From positions 5,977,399 through 6,012,398 of the forward strand of contig NC_135567.1 in NCBI RefSeq assembly GCF_964340395.1: a stretch of DNA of 35,000 bases, in the 5' to 3' direction. Shown one piece after another: positions 1 through 10,871 of this stretch (within the stretch, counting starts at the first letter, position 1; each line of letters starts with the position of its first letter). Made by a program: the position numbers and the translations under genes. This DNA comes from Glandiceps talaboti (lineage: Eukaryota > Hemichordata > Enteropneusta > Spengelidae). The notes below the pieces were generated by a model. It did no database searches and was not told the DNA's origin. It saw nothing but the letters and a program-made list of their open reading frames with translations.

Positions 1-689
1 ATTGGGTTAGTGAAATAAATTGACTTAAGTGTCAAAACATATCGGGTTAGTATTTCATACTAGTATAAGGTATTATTACATATTGGGTTAGTGAAAAATA
101 TTGTGTTAAGGGACAAAACATATTGGTTTAGGTTTAATACATATTGGGTTAAGATGTTATTACATATTGGGTTAGTATTACATATTGGGTTAAGGCGTTA
201 TTACATATTGGGTTAGTGAAATAAATTGACTTAAGTGTCAAAACATATTGGGTTAGTATTACATATTGGGTTAAGGTGTTATTACATATTGGGTTAGTGA
301 AATAAATTGACTTAAGTGTCAAAACATATTGGGTTAGTATTTCATACTAGTATAAGGTATTATTACATATTGGGTTAGTGAAACATATTGTGTTAAGTGA
401 TAAAACATATTGGTTTAGGTTTATTACATATTGGGTTAAGATGTTATTACATATTGGGTTAGTATTACATATTGGGTTAAGGCGTTATTACATATTGGGT
501 TAGTATTACATATTGGGTTAAGGTGTTATTACATATTGGGTTAGTATTACATATTGGGTTAAGGCGTTATTACATATTGGGTTAGTATTACATATTGGGT
601 TAAAATGTTATTACATATTGGGTTAGTGAAATAAATTGACTTAAGTGTCAAAACATATTGGGTTAGTATTTCATACTAGTATAAGGTAT
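1..689. repeat. ACATATTGGGTTA minisatellite, block 1
   Basis: This is a tandem array of the core ACATATTGGGTTA followed by alternating spacers. One spacer gives an 18-bp unit (core + GTATT). Another gives a 23-bp unit (core + AGGTGTTATT or AGGCGTTATT). Together they form a dimer of about 41 bp. Longer variant units carry GTGAAATAAATTGACTTAAG or TTCATACTAGTATAAGG. The array runs off the left edge of the window, so its true start is not visible. The core contains GGGTTA, one permuted TTAGGG hexamer, but the copies are not contiguous hexamers, so this is not a telomere tract. Confidence 0.95.
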
Positions 690-1251
690 TGTGGCGGTCG
701 AATGATATCCTAAGCCAAGTATATAGTGTTAGGTTGTTTTACGTTGTTTCCTACAGTAATTATGACGTGGAGTTTGACCGGGAGTAACACTGGAAGTCGG
801 CTACACGGTAACCTTCAGCCACGTAGGCAGGTCACATGGGGTATATTTTCCCGCTATTCCCAAACATTGAATACAGCCTCGAAACATGAGTTTCATGTGT
901 AGTTCATTAGCTTAATTTTGGTGGGGTTTTAGTGTATAAAAAGGGGAGAGTTTCTGAGATTTCGTTAGTCAACCTGGGGACTCACTGGATGCTGTAATTT
1001 CGGGGAGAGAGTACTCCGTACTTTCGCTATTTCGTAGCCGACTTCTCCACACTTACTGACCCGGTAAACTACACTGGTTAGCCCGTCGGCCTGGTTCGTA
1101 TATGTGACTGTGGTAGATGCTGCACGAGTTGCGAGTTGTATAGTGGGAAACTGGGCCTTGTCAATACAAAACTATTTGCTGGTGCCGGGGACGGGGATTC
1201 GAATAAGTTCTCACGGTAGACAAATAGCACGCACGGGGCTCGAGTGCGACA
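690..1251 (+). mobile_element. Solo LTR, copy 1 (562 bp)
   Basis: This is a 562-bp non-repetitive block inside the minisatellite. It begins TGTGGCGG and ends GTGCGACA, so it has the TG...CA ends of retroviral-type LTRs. A TATA box lies near its middle. The left flank ends GTAT. The right flank begins TTAT, which matches the GTAT seen at copy 2 except for one substitution, so a 4-bp target duplication is decayed here. No primer-binding site, gag, pol or polypurine tract adjoins it, because both sides are minisatellite. This fits a solo LTR left by LTR-LTR recombination. A 4-bp duplication is compatible with a Ty3/gypsy-like element, but the superfamily cannot be fixed from the LTR alone. The 63-codon open frame inside it is probably chance. 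Confidence 0.8.
935..942 (+). promoter_or_regulatory. TATA box in LTR copy 1
   Basis: TATAAAAA followed by GGGGAGAG lies about 245 bp into the LTR. This is where a U3 core promoter would sit. It orients the LTR on the + strand and would place transcription start roughly 25-30 bp downstream. Confidence 0.55.
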
Positions 1252-1790
1252 TTATTATTACATATTGGGTTAGTGAAACATATTGTGTTAAGTGATAAAA
1301 CATATTGGTTGAGGTTTATTACATATTGGGTTAAGATGTTATTACATATTGGGTTAGTATTACATATTGGGTTAAGATGTTATTACATATTGGGTTAGTG
1401 AAATAAATTGACTTAAGTGTCAAAACATATTGGGTTAGTATTTCATACTAGTATATAGTATTATTACATATTGGGTTAGTGAAACATATTGAGTTAAGTT
1501 ATAAAACATATTGGTTTAGGTTTATTACATATTGGGTTAAGATGTTATTACATATTGGGTTAGTATTACATATTGGGTTAAGGTGTTATTACATATTGGG
1601 TTAGTATTACATATTGGGTTAAGGCGTTATTACATATTGGGTTAGTATTACATATTGGGTTAAGGCGTTATTACATATTGGGTTAGTATTACATATTGGG
1701 TTAAAATGTTATTACATATTGGGTTAGTGAAATAAATTGACTTAAGTGTCAAAACATATTGGGTTAGTATTTCATACTAGTATAAGGTAT
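1252..1790. repeat. ACATATTGGGTTA minisatellite, block 2
   Basis: The same minisatellite resumes directly after LTR copy 1. It has the same order of variant units as block 3: a GTGAAACATATTG unit, then the TTGAGGTTTATT variant, then the GTGAAATAAATTG unit, then alternating 18- and 23-bp units. The shared order shows that blocks 2 and 3 belong to repeated copies of a larger 1101-bp unit. Confidence 0.93.
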
Positions 1791-2352
1791 TGTGGCGGTC
1801 GAATGATATCCTAAGCCAAGTATATAGTGTTAGGTTGTTTTACGTTGTTTCCTACAGTAATTATGACGTGGAGTTTGACCGGGAGTAACACTGGAAGTCG
1901 GCTACACGGTAACCTTCAGCCACGTAGGCAGGTCACATGGGGTATATTTTCCCGCTATTCCCAAACATTGAATACAGCCTCGAAACATGAGTTTCATGTG
2001 TAGTTCATTAGCTTAATTTTGGTGGGGTTTTAGTGTATAAAAAGGGGAGAGTTTCTGAGATTTCGTTAGTCAACCTGGGGACTCACTGGATGCTGTAATT
2101 TCGGGGAGAGAGTACTCCCTACTTTCGCTATTTCGTAGCCGACTTCTCCACACTCACTGACCCGGTAAGCTACACTGGTTAGCCCGTCGGCCTGGTTCGT
2201 ATATGTGACTGTGGTAGATGCTGCACGAGTTGCGAGTTGTATAGTGGGAAACTGGGCCTTGTCAATACAAAACTATTTGCTGGTGCCGGGGACGGGGATT
2301 CGAATAAGTTCTCACGGTAGACAAATAGCACGCACGGGGCTCGAGTGCGACA
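1791..2352 (+). mobile_element. Solo LTR, copy 2 (562 bp)
   Basis: This copy has the same length and ends as copy 1. The target duplication is clear: GTAT immediately precedes TGTGGCGG and GTAT immediately follows GTGCGACA. The uninterrupted array has ATAAGGTATTATTAC at the equivalent point (about 351-365), which gives the empty-site structure and supports insertion with a 4-bp duplication. Both LTRs sit at the same base of the same variant unit. They therefore descend from one insertion copied with the array, not from two insertions or from the two ends of one element. Confidence 0.82.
2036..2043 (+). promoter_or_regulatory. TATA box in LTR copy 2
   Basis: TATAAAAA lies at the same LTR offset as in copy 1, with unchanged surroundings (GTG before, GGGGAGAG after). 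Confidence 0.55.
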
Positions 2353-2905
2353 GTATTATTACATATTGGGTTAGTGAAACATATTGTGTTAAGTGATAAA
2401 ACATATTGGTTGAGGTTTATTACATATTGGGTTAAGATGTTATTACATATTGAGTTAGTATTACATATTGGGTTAAGATGTTATTACATATTGGGTTAGT
2501 GAAATAAATTGACTTAAGTGTCAAAACATATTGGGTTAGTATTTCATACTAGTATATAGTATTATTACATATTGGGTTAGTGAAACATATTGAGTTAAGT
2601 GATAAAACATATTGGTTTAGGTTTATTACATATTGGGTTAAGATGTTATTACATATTGGGTTAGTATTACATATTGGGTTAAGGTGTTATTACATATTGG
2701 GTTAGTATTACATATTGGGTTAAGGCGTTATTACATATTGGGTTAGTATTACATATTGGGTTAAGGCGTTATTACATATTGGGTTAGTATTACATATTGG
2801 GTTAAGGTGTTATTACATATTGGGTTAGTATTACATATTGGGTTAAGGTGTTATTACATATTGGGTTAGTATTACATATTGGGTTGATTATTACATATTG
2901 GGGTG
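2353..2905. repeat. ACATATTGGGTTA minisatellite, block 3
   Basis: This is the final minisatellite block. The last third is a regular run of alternating 18/23-bp units, which then degrade over the last two units into the unique sequence beginning ACAGCTGTAACG. Confidence 0.93.
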
Positions 2906-4053
2906 ATACAGCTGTAACGTATAGCAAGGGTTCGACATACACGTACACGCTATCCCGCGAGTCGAGTAACTTTCTGTGATAGGTATATTAGTAGGGAGCT
3001 CAGAATTCAAACCACCGGCTATATGATGAATTCACGGTCATAGTAAAATTCATTTGATTTTTAATTTGCTATTTTGACCAACTCCGGTTGTCTATTCGCG
3101 ATAAAATTACGATTAGTTTGGAAACGGGGTAGATTTTCTATGATTCCGTGTCATAAAAGCATGTGTTGTGTAGTTTTCGAAAAGCACACCCGGTGGGAAA
3201 GTCGCCCAACAGGCGATCTCGCGCCATTGCTGTACTACGTGGCACTTTATTCTGGCGGGGTGTCTCTTGAAAACGGGAATAGCGAAGGATGAGCCAATCA
3301 AGTGAGACCTTTCAAATGTAGCTAATATTATAGCCAATAAAATTAGTTGTACGATGATTTGTGTATAATAAGGGTAAGGCTGGCCTCTACACTGTACTGG
3401 CCACGTTCAACGGAAGTAAGTGAAGCTCAATCATAACAATGGTGGCTGTCAAAATCGAAGACGCGATTTGACCGTGTTGTTATTTCAGTGAGTTTATTCA
3501 GCAAGAAAACAACGTGTTCTATGTTTTTGTACTTCCTACATGATGTGATGATCGTTTTTTTACCGGTACAACTTACAGCCTACAATGAAACTGCTAACTT
3601 AGTTAGTAACACTGACACGGTACGATTCCGTGTTCCGTGTGGGGCACATTTCTAAATACGCGAAACCAGTTATTGAATGTGTAGTGGATATTGATATTCA
3701 GTTTGAAAAATTAAAATCCTGAACTTTATTTTGCGAACGGTTTTGTCATTTCTTAGTAATTATAGGGCCGACTGTATCACGTTTAACGTTTATGTCAACC
3801 CGGAAGTACATAGACACGAAAATAGACGAAGTGACTTGTACATGTAATTAGTAACAAAATTTTGCTGTAACTGCTGGTAACCTTCAAATTTATTTATTTT
3901 TATGTTGTAAATACATTCTAATATGCACTAAGGACAACACTATAAAGACTTGCTCCATGGGAAGGTAATTTTTTGTCTTTTAAAAATGCAATAGTTAGAT
4001 CAATGTGTACCAGAAATGTTATGAGCTAGAAAAAACCACATAACATCTTATTA
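2906..4053. other. Non-repetitive intergenic region
   Basis: There are no tandem repeats and no long open frame. Short frames at about 3074-3337 overlap on both strands and show no protein-like composition. A TATA-like TATAATAAGGG (about 3365) lies upstream of a short ATGGTGGCTGTC frame at 3439 that stops after 11 codons. A possible splice donor, GGGAAG|GTAATT, lies near 3966. I do not recognise a gene here. Confidence 0.5.
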
Positions 4054-4067
4054 CCCCCCCCCCCCCC
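4054..4067. repeat. Poly-C tract
   Basis: This is an uninterrupted run of 14 C residues, which is prone to length error in sequencing and assembly. Confidence 0.95.
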
Positions 4068-4080
4068 AATTAAGACAAAC

Positions 4081-4352
4081 TACTCACAGAAAGCAACAAA
4101 AAAGAGAAGAAGCTCCAAAACATAAAAAAGAGAACAAAATTACAGTAAGGAGTTGATGATGCACAAACAACTACAAAGAAATAGACAGTTCAATTACAAC
4201 ACACGGTTTGAAATAAATATGGGGTTTGGAAAAGTGAATTAGAAGTTGAGCAAAAACTAAGAGAGATGAAGAGCCTAAGTGAACAAGCGAAAGCACTTAA
4301 AGATAGGACCACCAGATTTTTTGCAGGACTACTACGTTATCAATTTTACTAG
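4081..4352 (+). pseudogene. Decayed charged coding-like exon
   Basis: After an acceptor-like CTACTCACAG (ending about 4089), two frames look protein-like but are broken. One frame (about 4120-4240) reads a K/R/Q/N-rich stretch that includes KELMMHKQLQR. It ends in a stop near 4240. A second frame is open from 4212 to the TAG at 4350-4352. It reads SELEVEQKLREMKSL, then SEQAKALKDRTTRFF and a short hydrophobic end. The second stretch has heptad-like spacing of L and charged residues, as in a coiled coil. Joining the two would need a frameshift, and an in-frame stop lies further upstream, so this looks like a relic of a transposon or host gene exon. I do not recognise the family. Chance open frames cannot be excluded. 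Confidence 0.35.
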
Positions 4353-5263
4353 TCCTGTGGGATAGTGACTTTTTTACTCCAGTGTCGAACCCTGTCAATG
4401 GCTGAGAATGACTCTCTTTCCGGTACTTGGGGATTGTCGCCGTACGGAAACTAAGATGGCGATTAATACATTTCTTCCCTATATATATATCTACTACAAC
4501 TAGTACAAGTTGAATGTTGTTGACTTGGTAAATTTGTTAGAAAATTGAAATTCAAATTGCCTCAAAATTATTTTAGATCCCTAGTTTATTTCATTCATCA
4601 TTAAAATTTTCCAGGGTTAAAGCTGTAAGACACTGGAATTATTTATAGCCAACCTCAAAATCCTCTTTTTTTTCTTTTTCTTGTGTGCATTTCCCAGTCA
4701 TTTTTTTCTGAGATTTTGTGCAATTTTTCATAACTGTAGATTTTTGTTATAAAATGGTGACTATGGTATAAAAGTACAATACATTACCAACTTCTGTGTA
4801 AAATGTGTTTTATAGTGAGACATCATATGAAACCACTAACCACTTTATTGCATCGCTAAAACAAAACTGCATAGTAAAGAGCTGAAGAACTGAACCACTT
4901 CTACATGTCACCAAAATAAAAAATAAAATAAAAAAAACAAACAGCGGAGCTATTCTGACCGATAGGTCGCTTGTTATAAATTCTGCCATGTCTACAGCCT
5001 TTATTACTTTGAACTCTGTTAGCAAGATGTCATACATTCCACACACAATTACATTTAAGATAAGTTTTAGATATTTCCAAATATTCAAAAAAAGAAAAGA
5101 AAAAAAAAGCGGGAACTGTGTAATATCATTACTTGTACACTAGCAATAAATATTTGATAAAATCCAATATTTTGTGTCTTGTTTAGTGTATTTGAATCAC
5201 ATTCAGCCCTGTATGGAATCTCTGATAGATCGGTGGGCAGCTTGCCATTATGCAGTGAAGCAC
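4353..5263. other. AT-rich intergenic region
   Basis: This region is AT-rich with no clear gene. It holds an (AT)n run near 4482-4490, T-rich tracts (4665-4710), and A-rich tracts at about 4914-4940 and 5087-5110. The A/T tracts explain the poly-F and poly-K-like ends of the short frames here, so I do not call those frames. Confidence 0.5.
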
Positions 5264-5517
5264 CATTGGGCCAACAGTGGCCCAACGTTGGGCCAACCTT
5301 ACCACCAATTAGCAATGTTGGGCCAAAGTTGGGCCAACGTTGTGCCTACCTATTTCTTGCCACTGTTGGGCCAACGTTGGGCCAACCTTGCCAGTGTCCA
5401 AAGTTGGGCCAACGTTGTGCCAACCTATTTCTTGCCACCAGTGAGCCAACGTTGGGCCGACCTCAATTCCTGACGTTGGCCCAACTGATCTACTTTCGTT
5501 GGGCCAACGTTGGCCCA
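5264..5517. repeat. TTGGGCCAA palindrome-rich repeat island
   Basis: About 250 bp is dense in TTGGGCCAA and CAACGTTGGGCC, each self-complementary or nearly so. Two perfect 18-bp palindromes bound it: TGGCCCAACGTTGGGCCA at 5278-5295 and TGGGCCAACGTTGGCCCA at 5500-5517. Inside, a unit of about 75 bp containing TTGTGCC(T/A)ACC and TATTTCTTGCCAC occurs twice (around 5341 and 5416). The same DNA gives open frames on both strands with a repeated GPTLGQRWAN-like reading. That is a property of the repeat and not evidence for protein. Confidence 0.85.
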
Positions 5518-6131
5518 CCACAGGTGTGCTATCTGGGAAAGAATCAAATGTCGGTGCCGACGTCCTTCATACGATTGTCGCAGCATTGCGTTGCCTATCG
5601 ACAAAGTTCAGAGGGAGCTTACCGACACCGTGTACACGGGACCACAACTCCGAAGTGCGGAATGAAAGTGACCCCTCCCGGGGCCCCCACCTCCCGTTAG
5701 TACGTCGATCAACGCATGTGTACATCGATGGCATGTTTCGCATACCACACTCTCACCGAGACAAGGGTCTATTGAATGATTGCAGTAATAAACTGTTAGC
5801 ACGAGGGAAAATAATGACGTCATTTTTTACCTAACACAGATATCGATAAAGAACCATGTGGGTTGTAAATCCATGACATTTTCGAACTCATCGAATTTAG
5901 AACGACACGATGTGACGCATGACATATTTATAGAGTGGTACATGGTGATTCGGAAGAAAGAACACGCTTGATTTTTTTTACACGGCTTCAACTATCGCAT
6001 GCGATCGCATTCTTTATCAAATTGAAATATCGTAGTATGATTATAGTCTAGTAAACATTCACGCACCAAACCAGGGTATTTGGGTATTTGGAAATGACGG
6101 ACGTCGGAAAGCAAAGACCAATCGCACTCGT
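5518..6131. other. Unique region, GC-richer than surroundings
   Basis: This is non-repetitive sequence with more CpG than its flanks. Overlapping frames on both strands (about 5499-5834) have no recognisable domain. A full CRE palindrome TGACGTCA lies at 5815-5822, but no gene start could be tied to it. An acceptor- or promoter-like context was not found. Confidence 0.45.
5815..5822. promoter_or_regulatory. CRE-like palindrome TGACGTCA
   Basis: This is an exact 8-bp match to the CREB/ATF site. It stands alone, with no visible downstream gene, so it may be chance. Confidence 0.2.
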
Positions 6132-6198
6132 GTTGTATGACCGATCGGAGATACGTTGTACGACCAGTCGGAGATACGTTGTACGACCAGGCGCAGAC
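6132..6198. repeat. 23-bp tandem repeat, three copies
   Basis: Units at 6132-6154, 6155-6177 and 6178-6198 follow GTTGTACGACCAGTCGGAGA with small changes (GTATGACCGAT in the first; GGCGCAGAC ends the third). They lie about 70 bp before the satellite begins. Confidence 0.85.
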
Positions 6199-8314
6199 AT
6201 CATTTTTGAGTTTGTACGAGGCGCACTTCCAAGTCGCAGATACCCTTTTGGAGTACTATTATATACCTGGATATATGGCAGCTATAGCCAAATTTAAGAC
6301 GCATACTTTATGACCCATGCCATTAAAACCCCTGAATATTTCAGATTGCTTTTTACATAGTTAATACACCAATCAGTGTAGTCTGTACTAGTGGTAGTAG
6401 ATTCAATCTGCCTTTGCTTTGAAATAAAGATACACATTTTAATATGATGCGTATCATATCTATTAATTCCCTATGTATACATTGATATATGTGGCAGTTA
6501 GCAAAGACGCATACTTTATGACCCATGCAATTAAAACCCCTGAATATTTCAGATTGCTTATTGCATAGTTAATACACCAATAAGTGTAGTCTGTACTAGT
6601 GATAGTAGCAAGATTCAATCTGCCTCTGCTTTGAAATAAAGTTACCCATTTTAATATGACGCGTATCATGTATATTCCCTATGTATACATTGCTATATAT
6701 GGCAGCTAGCCAAAGACGCATACTTTATGACCCATGCAATTAAAACCCCTGAATATTTCAGGTTGCTTTTTACACAGTTAATACACCAATCAGTGTAGTC
6801 TGTACTAGTGGTAGTAGCAAGATTCAATCTGCCTTTGCTTTGAAATAAAGATACCCATTTTAATATGACGCGTATCATATCTATGAATTCCCTATGTATA
6901 CATATATATGGCAGTAATTAGCAAAGACGCATACTTTATGACCCATGCCATTAAAACCCCTGAATATTTCAGATTGCTTTTTACATAGTTAATACACCAA
7001 TAAGTGTAGTCTGTACTAGTGGTAGTAGCAAGATTCAATCTGCCTCTACTTTGAAATAAAGTTAATACCCATTTTAATATGACGCGACGTATATCATGTA
7101 TTCCATATGTATACATTGCTATATATGGCAGCTAGCCAAAGACGCATACTTTATGACCCATGCAATTAAAACCCCAGAATATTTCAGGTTGCTTTTTACA
7201 CAGTTAATACACCAATAAGTGTAGTCTGTACTAGTGGTAGTAGCAAGATTCAATCTGCCTCTGCTTTGAAATAAAGTTACCCATTTTAATATGACGCGTA
7301 TCATATCCCTATGTATACATTGTTATATATGGCAGCTAGCCAAAGACGCATACTTTATGACCCTTGCAATTAAAACCCCTGAATATTTCAGGTTGCTTTT
7401 TACACAGTTAATACACCAATAAGTGTAGTCTGTACTAGTTGTAGTAGCAAGATTCAATCTGCCTCAGCTTTGAAATAAAAAATACCCATTTTAATATGAC
7501 GCCTTATATCATGCTTTGCTTATATATGGCAGCCAGCCAAAGAATCATACTTTATGACCCATGCAATTAAAACCCCTTTATATTTCAGGTTGCTTTTTAC
7601 ACAGTTAATACACCAATAAGTGTAGTCTGTACTAGTTGTACTAGCAAGATTCAATCTGCCTCTGCTTTGAAATAAAGTTACCCATTTTAATATGATGCGT
7701 ATCATATGTGTATTCCCTATGTATTGCTATATATGGCAGCTAGCCAAAGACGGATACTTTATGACCCATGCAATTAAAATCCCTGAATATTTCAGATTGC
7801 TTTTGACACAGTTAATACACCAATAAGTGTAGTCTGTACTAGTGGTAGTAGCAAGATTCAATCTGCCTCTGCTTTGAAATAAAGTTACCCATTTTAATAT
7901 GACACGTATCATATGTGTATTCCCTATGTATTGCTATATATGGCAGCTAGCCAAAGACGGATACTTTATGACCCATGCAATTAAAACCCCTGAATATTTC
8001 AGGTTGCTTTTTACACAGTTAATACACCAATAAGTGTAGTCTGTACTAGTGGTAGTAGCAAGATTCAATCTGCTTCTGCTTTGAAATAAAGATACCCATT
8101 TTAATATGACGCCTTATCATATGCATTATGCTTTATATATGGCAGCTAGCCAAAGACGCATACTTTATGACCCATGCCATTAAAACCCCTGAATATTTCA
8201 GATTGCTTTTTACATAGTTAATACACCAATAAGTGTAGTCTGTACTAGTGGTAGTAGCAAGATTCAATCTGCCTCTGCTTTGAAATAAAGTTACCCATTT
8301 TAATATGACGCGTA

Positions 8315-10440
8315 TCATGTATAATTCCGTATGTACACTTTGTTATATATGGCAGCTATAGCCAAAGACGCATACATTATGACCCATGCAATTAAAACCC
8401 CTGAATATTTCAGATTGCTTTTTACACAGTTAATACACCAATAAGTGTAGTCTGTACTAGTGGTAGTAGCAAGATTCAATCTGCCTTTGCTTTGAAATAG
8501 AGATACCCATTTTAATATGACGCGTATCATATCTATTAATTCCCTATGTATACATTGGTATATATGGCAGTTAGCAAAGACGCATACTTTATGACCCATG
8601 CAATTAAAACCCCTGAATATTTCAGATTGCTTATTGCATAGTTAATACACCAATAAGTGTAGTCTGTACTAGTGGTAGTAGCAAGATTCAATCTGCCTCT
8701 GCTTTGAAATAAAATTACCCATTTTAATATGACGCGTATCATGTATAATTCCCTATGATACACATTGTTATATATGGCAGCTATATCCAAAGACGCATAC
8801 TTTATGACCCATGCCATTAAAACCCCTGAATATTTCAGATTGCTTTTTACACAGTTAATACACCAATAAGTGTAGTCTGTACTAGTGGTAGTAGCAAGAT
8901 TCAATCTGCCTCTGCTTTGAAAGATACCCATTTTAATATGATGCGTATCATATCTATTAATTCCCTATATATACATTGATATATGGCAGTAAGCAAAGAC
9001 GCATACTTTATGACCCATGCAATTAAAACCCCTGAATATTTCAGATTGCTTATTGCATAGTTAATACACCAATAAGTGTAGTCTGTACTAGTGGTAGTAG
9101 CAAGATTCAATCTGCCTCTGCTTTGAAATAAAGTTACCCATTTTAATATGACGCGTATCATGTATAATTCCGTATGTACACTTTGTTATATATGGCAGCT
9201 ATAGCCAAAGACGCATACATTATGACCCATGCAATTAAAACCCCTGAATATTTCAGATTGCTTTTTACACAGTTAATACACCAATAAGTGTAGTCTGTAC
9301 TAGTGGTAGTAGCAAGATTCAATCTGCCTTTGCTTTGAAATAGAGATACCCATTTTAATATGACGCGTATCATATCTATTAATTCCCTATGTATACATTG
9401 GTATATATGGCAGTTAGCAAAGACGCATACTTTATGACCCATGCAATTAAAACCCCTGAATATTTCAGATTGCTTATTGCATAGTTAATACACCAATAAG
9501 TGTAGTCTGTACTAGTGGTAGTAGCAAGATTCAATCTGCCTCTGCTTTGAAATAAAATTACCCATTTTAATATGACGCGTATCATGTATAATTCCCTATG
9601 ATACACATTGTTATATATGGCAGCTATATCCAAAGACGCATACTTTATGACCCATGCCATTAAAACCCCTGAATATTTCAGATTGCTTTTTACACAGTTA
9701 ATACACCAATAAGTGTAGTCTGTACTAGTGGTAGTAGCAAGATTCAATCTGCCTCTGCTTTGAAAGATACCCATTTTAATATGATGCGTATCATATCTAT
9801 TAATTCCCTATATATACATTGATATATGGCAGTAAGCAAAGACGCATACTTTATGACCCATGCAATTAAAACCCCTGAATGTTTCAGATTGCTTATTGCA
9901 TAGTTAATACACCAATAAGTGTAGTCTGTACTAGTGGTAGTAGCAAGATTCAATCTGCCTCTGCTTTGAAATAAAGTTACCCATTTTAATATGACGCGTA
10001 TCATGTATAATTCCGTATGTACACTTTGTTATATATGGCAGCTATAGCCAAAGACGCATACTTTATGACCCATGCAATTAAAACCCCTGAATATTTCAGA
10101 TTGCTTTTTACACAGTTAATACACCAATAAGTGTAGTCTGTACTAGTGGTAGTAGCAAGATTCAATCTGCCTTTGCTTTGAAATAGAGATACCCATTTTA
10201 ATATGACGCGTATCATATCTATTAATTCCCTATGTATACATTGGTATATATGGCAGTTAGCAAAGACGCATACTTTATGACCCATGCAATTAAAACCCCT
10301 GAATATTTCAGATTGCTTATTGCATAGTTAATACACCAATAAGTGTAGTCTGTACTAGTGGTAGTAGCAAGATTCAATCTGCCTCTGCTTTGAAATAAAA
10401 TTACCCATTTTAATATGACGCGTATCATGTATAATTCCCT
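8315..10440. repeat. 843-bp tetrameric higher-order repeat (~2.5 copies)
   Basis: Blocks starting near 8315, 9158 and 10001 repeat at 843 bp, which is four monomers. Diagnostic variants recur in register: CCGTATGTACACTTTG, GCAGCTATATCC, a monomer that goes from CTTTGAAA straight to GATACCC, and GATATATGGCAGTAAGC. Copies differ by isolated substitutions, for example a GAATGTTTCAG variant near 9880. Confidence 0.85.
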
Positions 10441-10871
10441 ATGATACACATTGTTATATATGGCAGCTATATCCAAAGACGCATACTTTATGACCCATGC
10501 CATTAAAACCCCTGAATATTTCAGATTGCTTTTTACACAGTTAATACACCAATAAGTGTAGTCTGTACTAGTGGTAGTAGCAAGATTCAATCTGCCTCTG
10601 CTTTGAAATAAAGTTACCCATTTTAATGTGACGCGTATCATGTATATTCCCTATGTATACATTGCTATATATGGCATCTAGCCAAAGACGCATACTTTAT
10701 GACCCATGCCATTAAACCCCTAAATATTTCAGATTGCTTTTTACATAGTTAATACACCAGTCAGTGTAGTCTGTACTAGTGGTAGTAGCAAGATTCAATC
10801 TGCCTTTGCTTTGAAATAAAGATACACATTTTAATATGACGCGTATCATATCTATTAATTCCCTATGTATA

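Larger units (their letters stand above)
690..2905. repeat. 1101-bp higher-order repeat containing the LTR
   Basis: The LTR plus its downstream minisatellite recurs at a spacing of exactly 1101 bp (690 to 1791). The TATA boxes (935 and 2036) show the same offset. The last copy runs into unique DNA at about 2905, where the core degenerates to GGGTTGATT and GGGGTGATAC. The two LTRs differ at only a few positions I could see, for example CTCCGTAC versus CTCCCTAC and GGTAAACTA versus GGTAAGCTA. Confidence 0.88.

Noticed and set aside
690-2352. A full LTR retrotransposon with LTRs at 690-1251 and 1791-2352
   Set aside because: The 539 bp between them is minisatellite with no primer-binding site, polypurine tract or gag/pol. 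The flanks fit two copies of a solo LTR.
1104-2396. Two identical-looking 63-codon frames in the LTR/minisatellite
   Set aside because: They run from the LTR into the minisatellite and duplicate with the 1101-bp unit. No domain or retroviral protein similarity is visible.
1-2905. True telomere tract
   Set aside because: GGGTTA appears once per 18-23 bp and never as consecutive hexamers.
3113-3337. Overlapping 72-74 codon frames on both strands
   Set aside because: They are mutual shadows in unique DNA with no recognisable motif, promoter or splice context.
5174-5521. Overlapping frames on both strands with GPTLGQRWAN-like repeats
   Set aside because: This is a translation of the palindromic TTGGGCCAA repeat. 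The same residues appear on both strands because the DNA is self-complementary.
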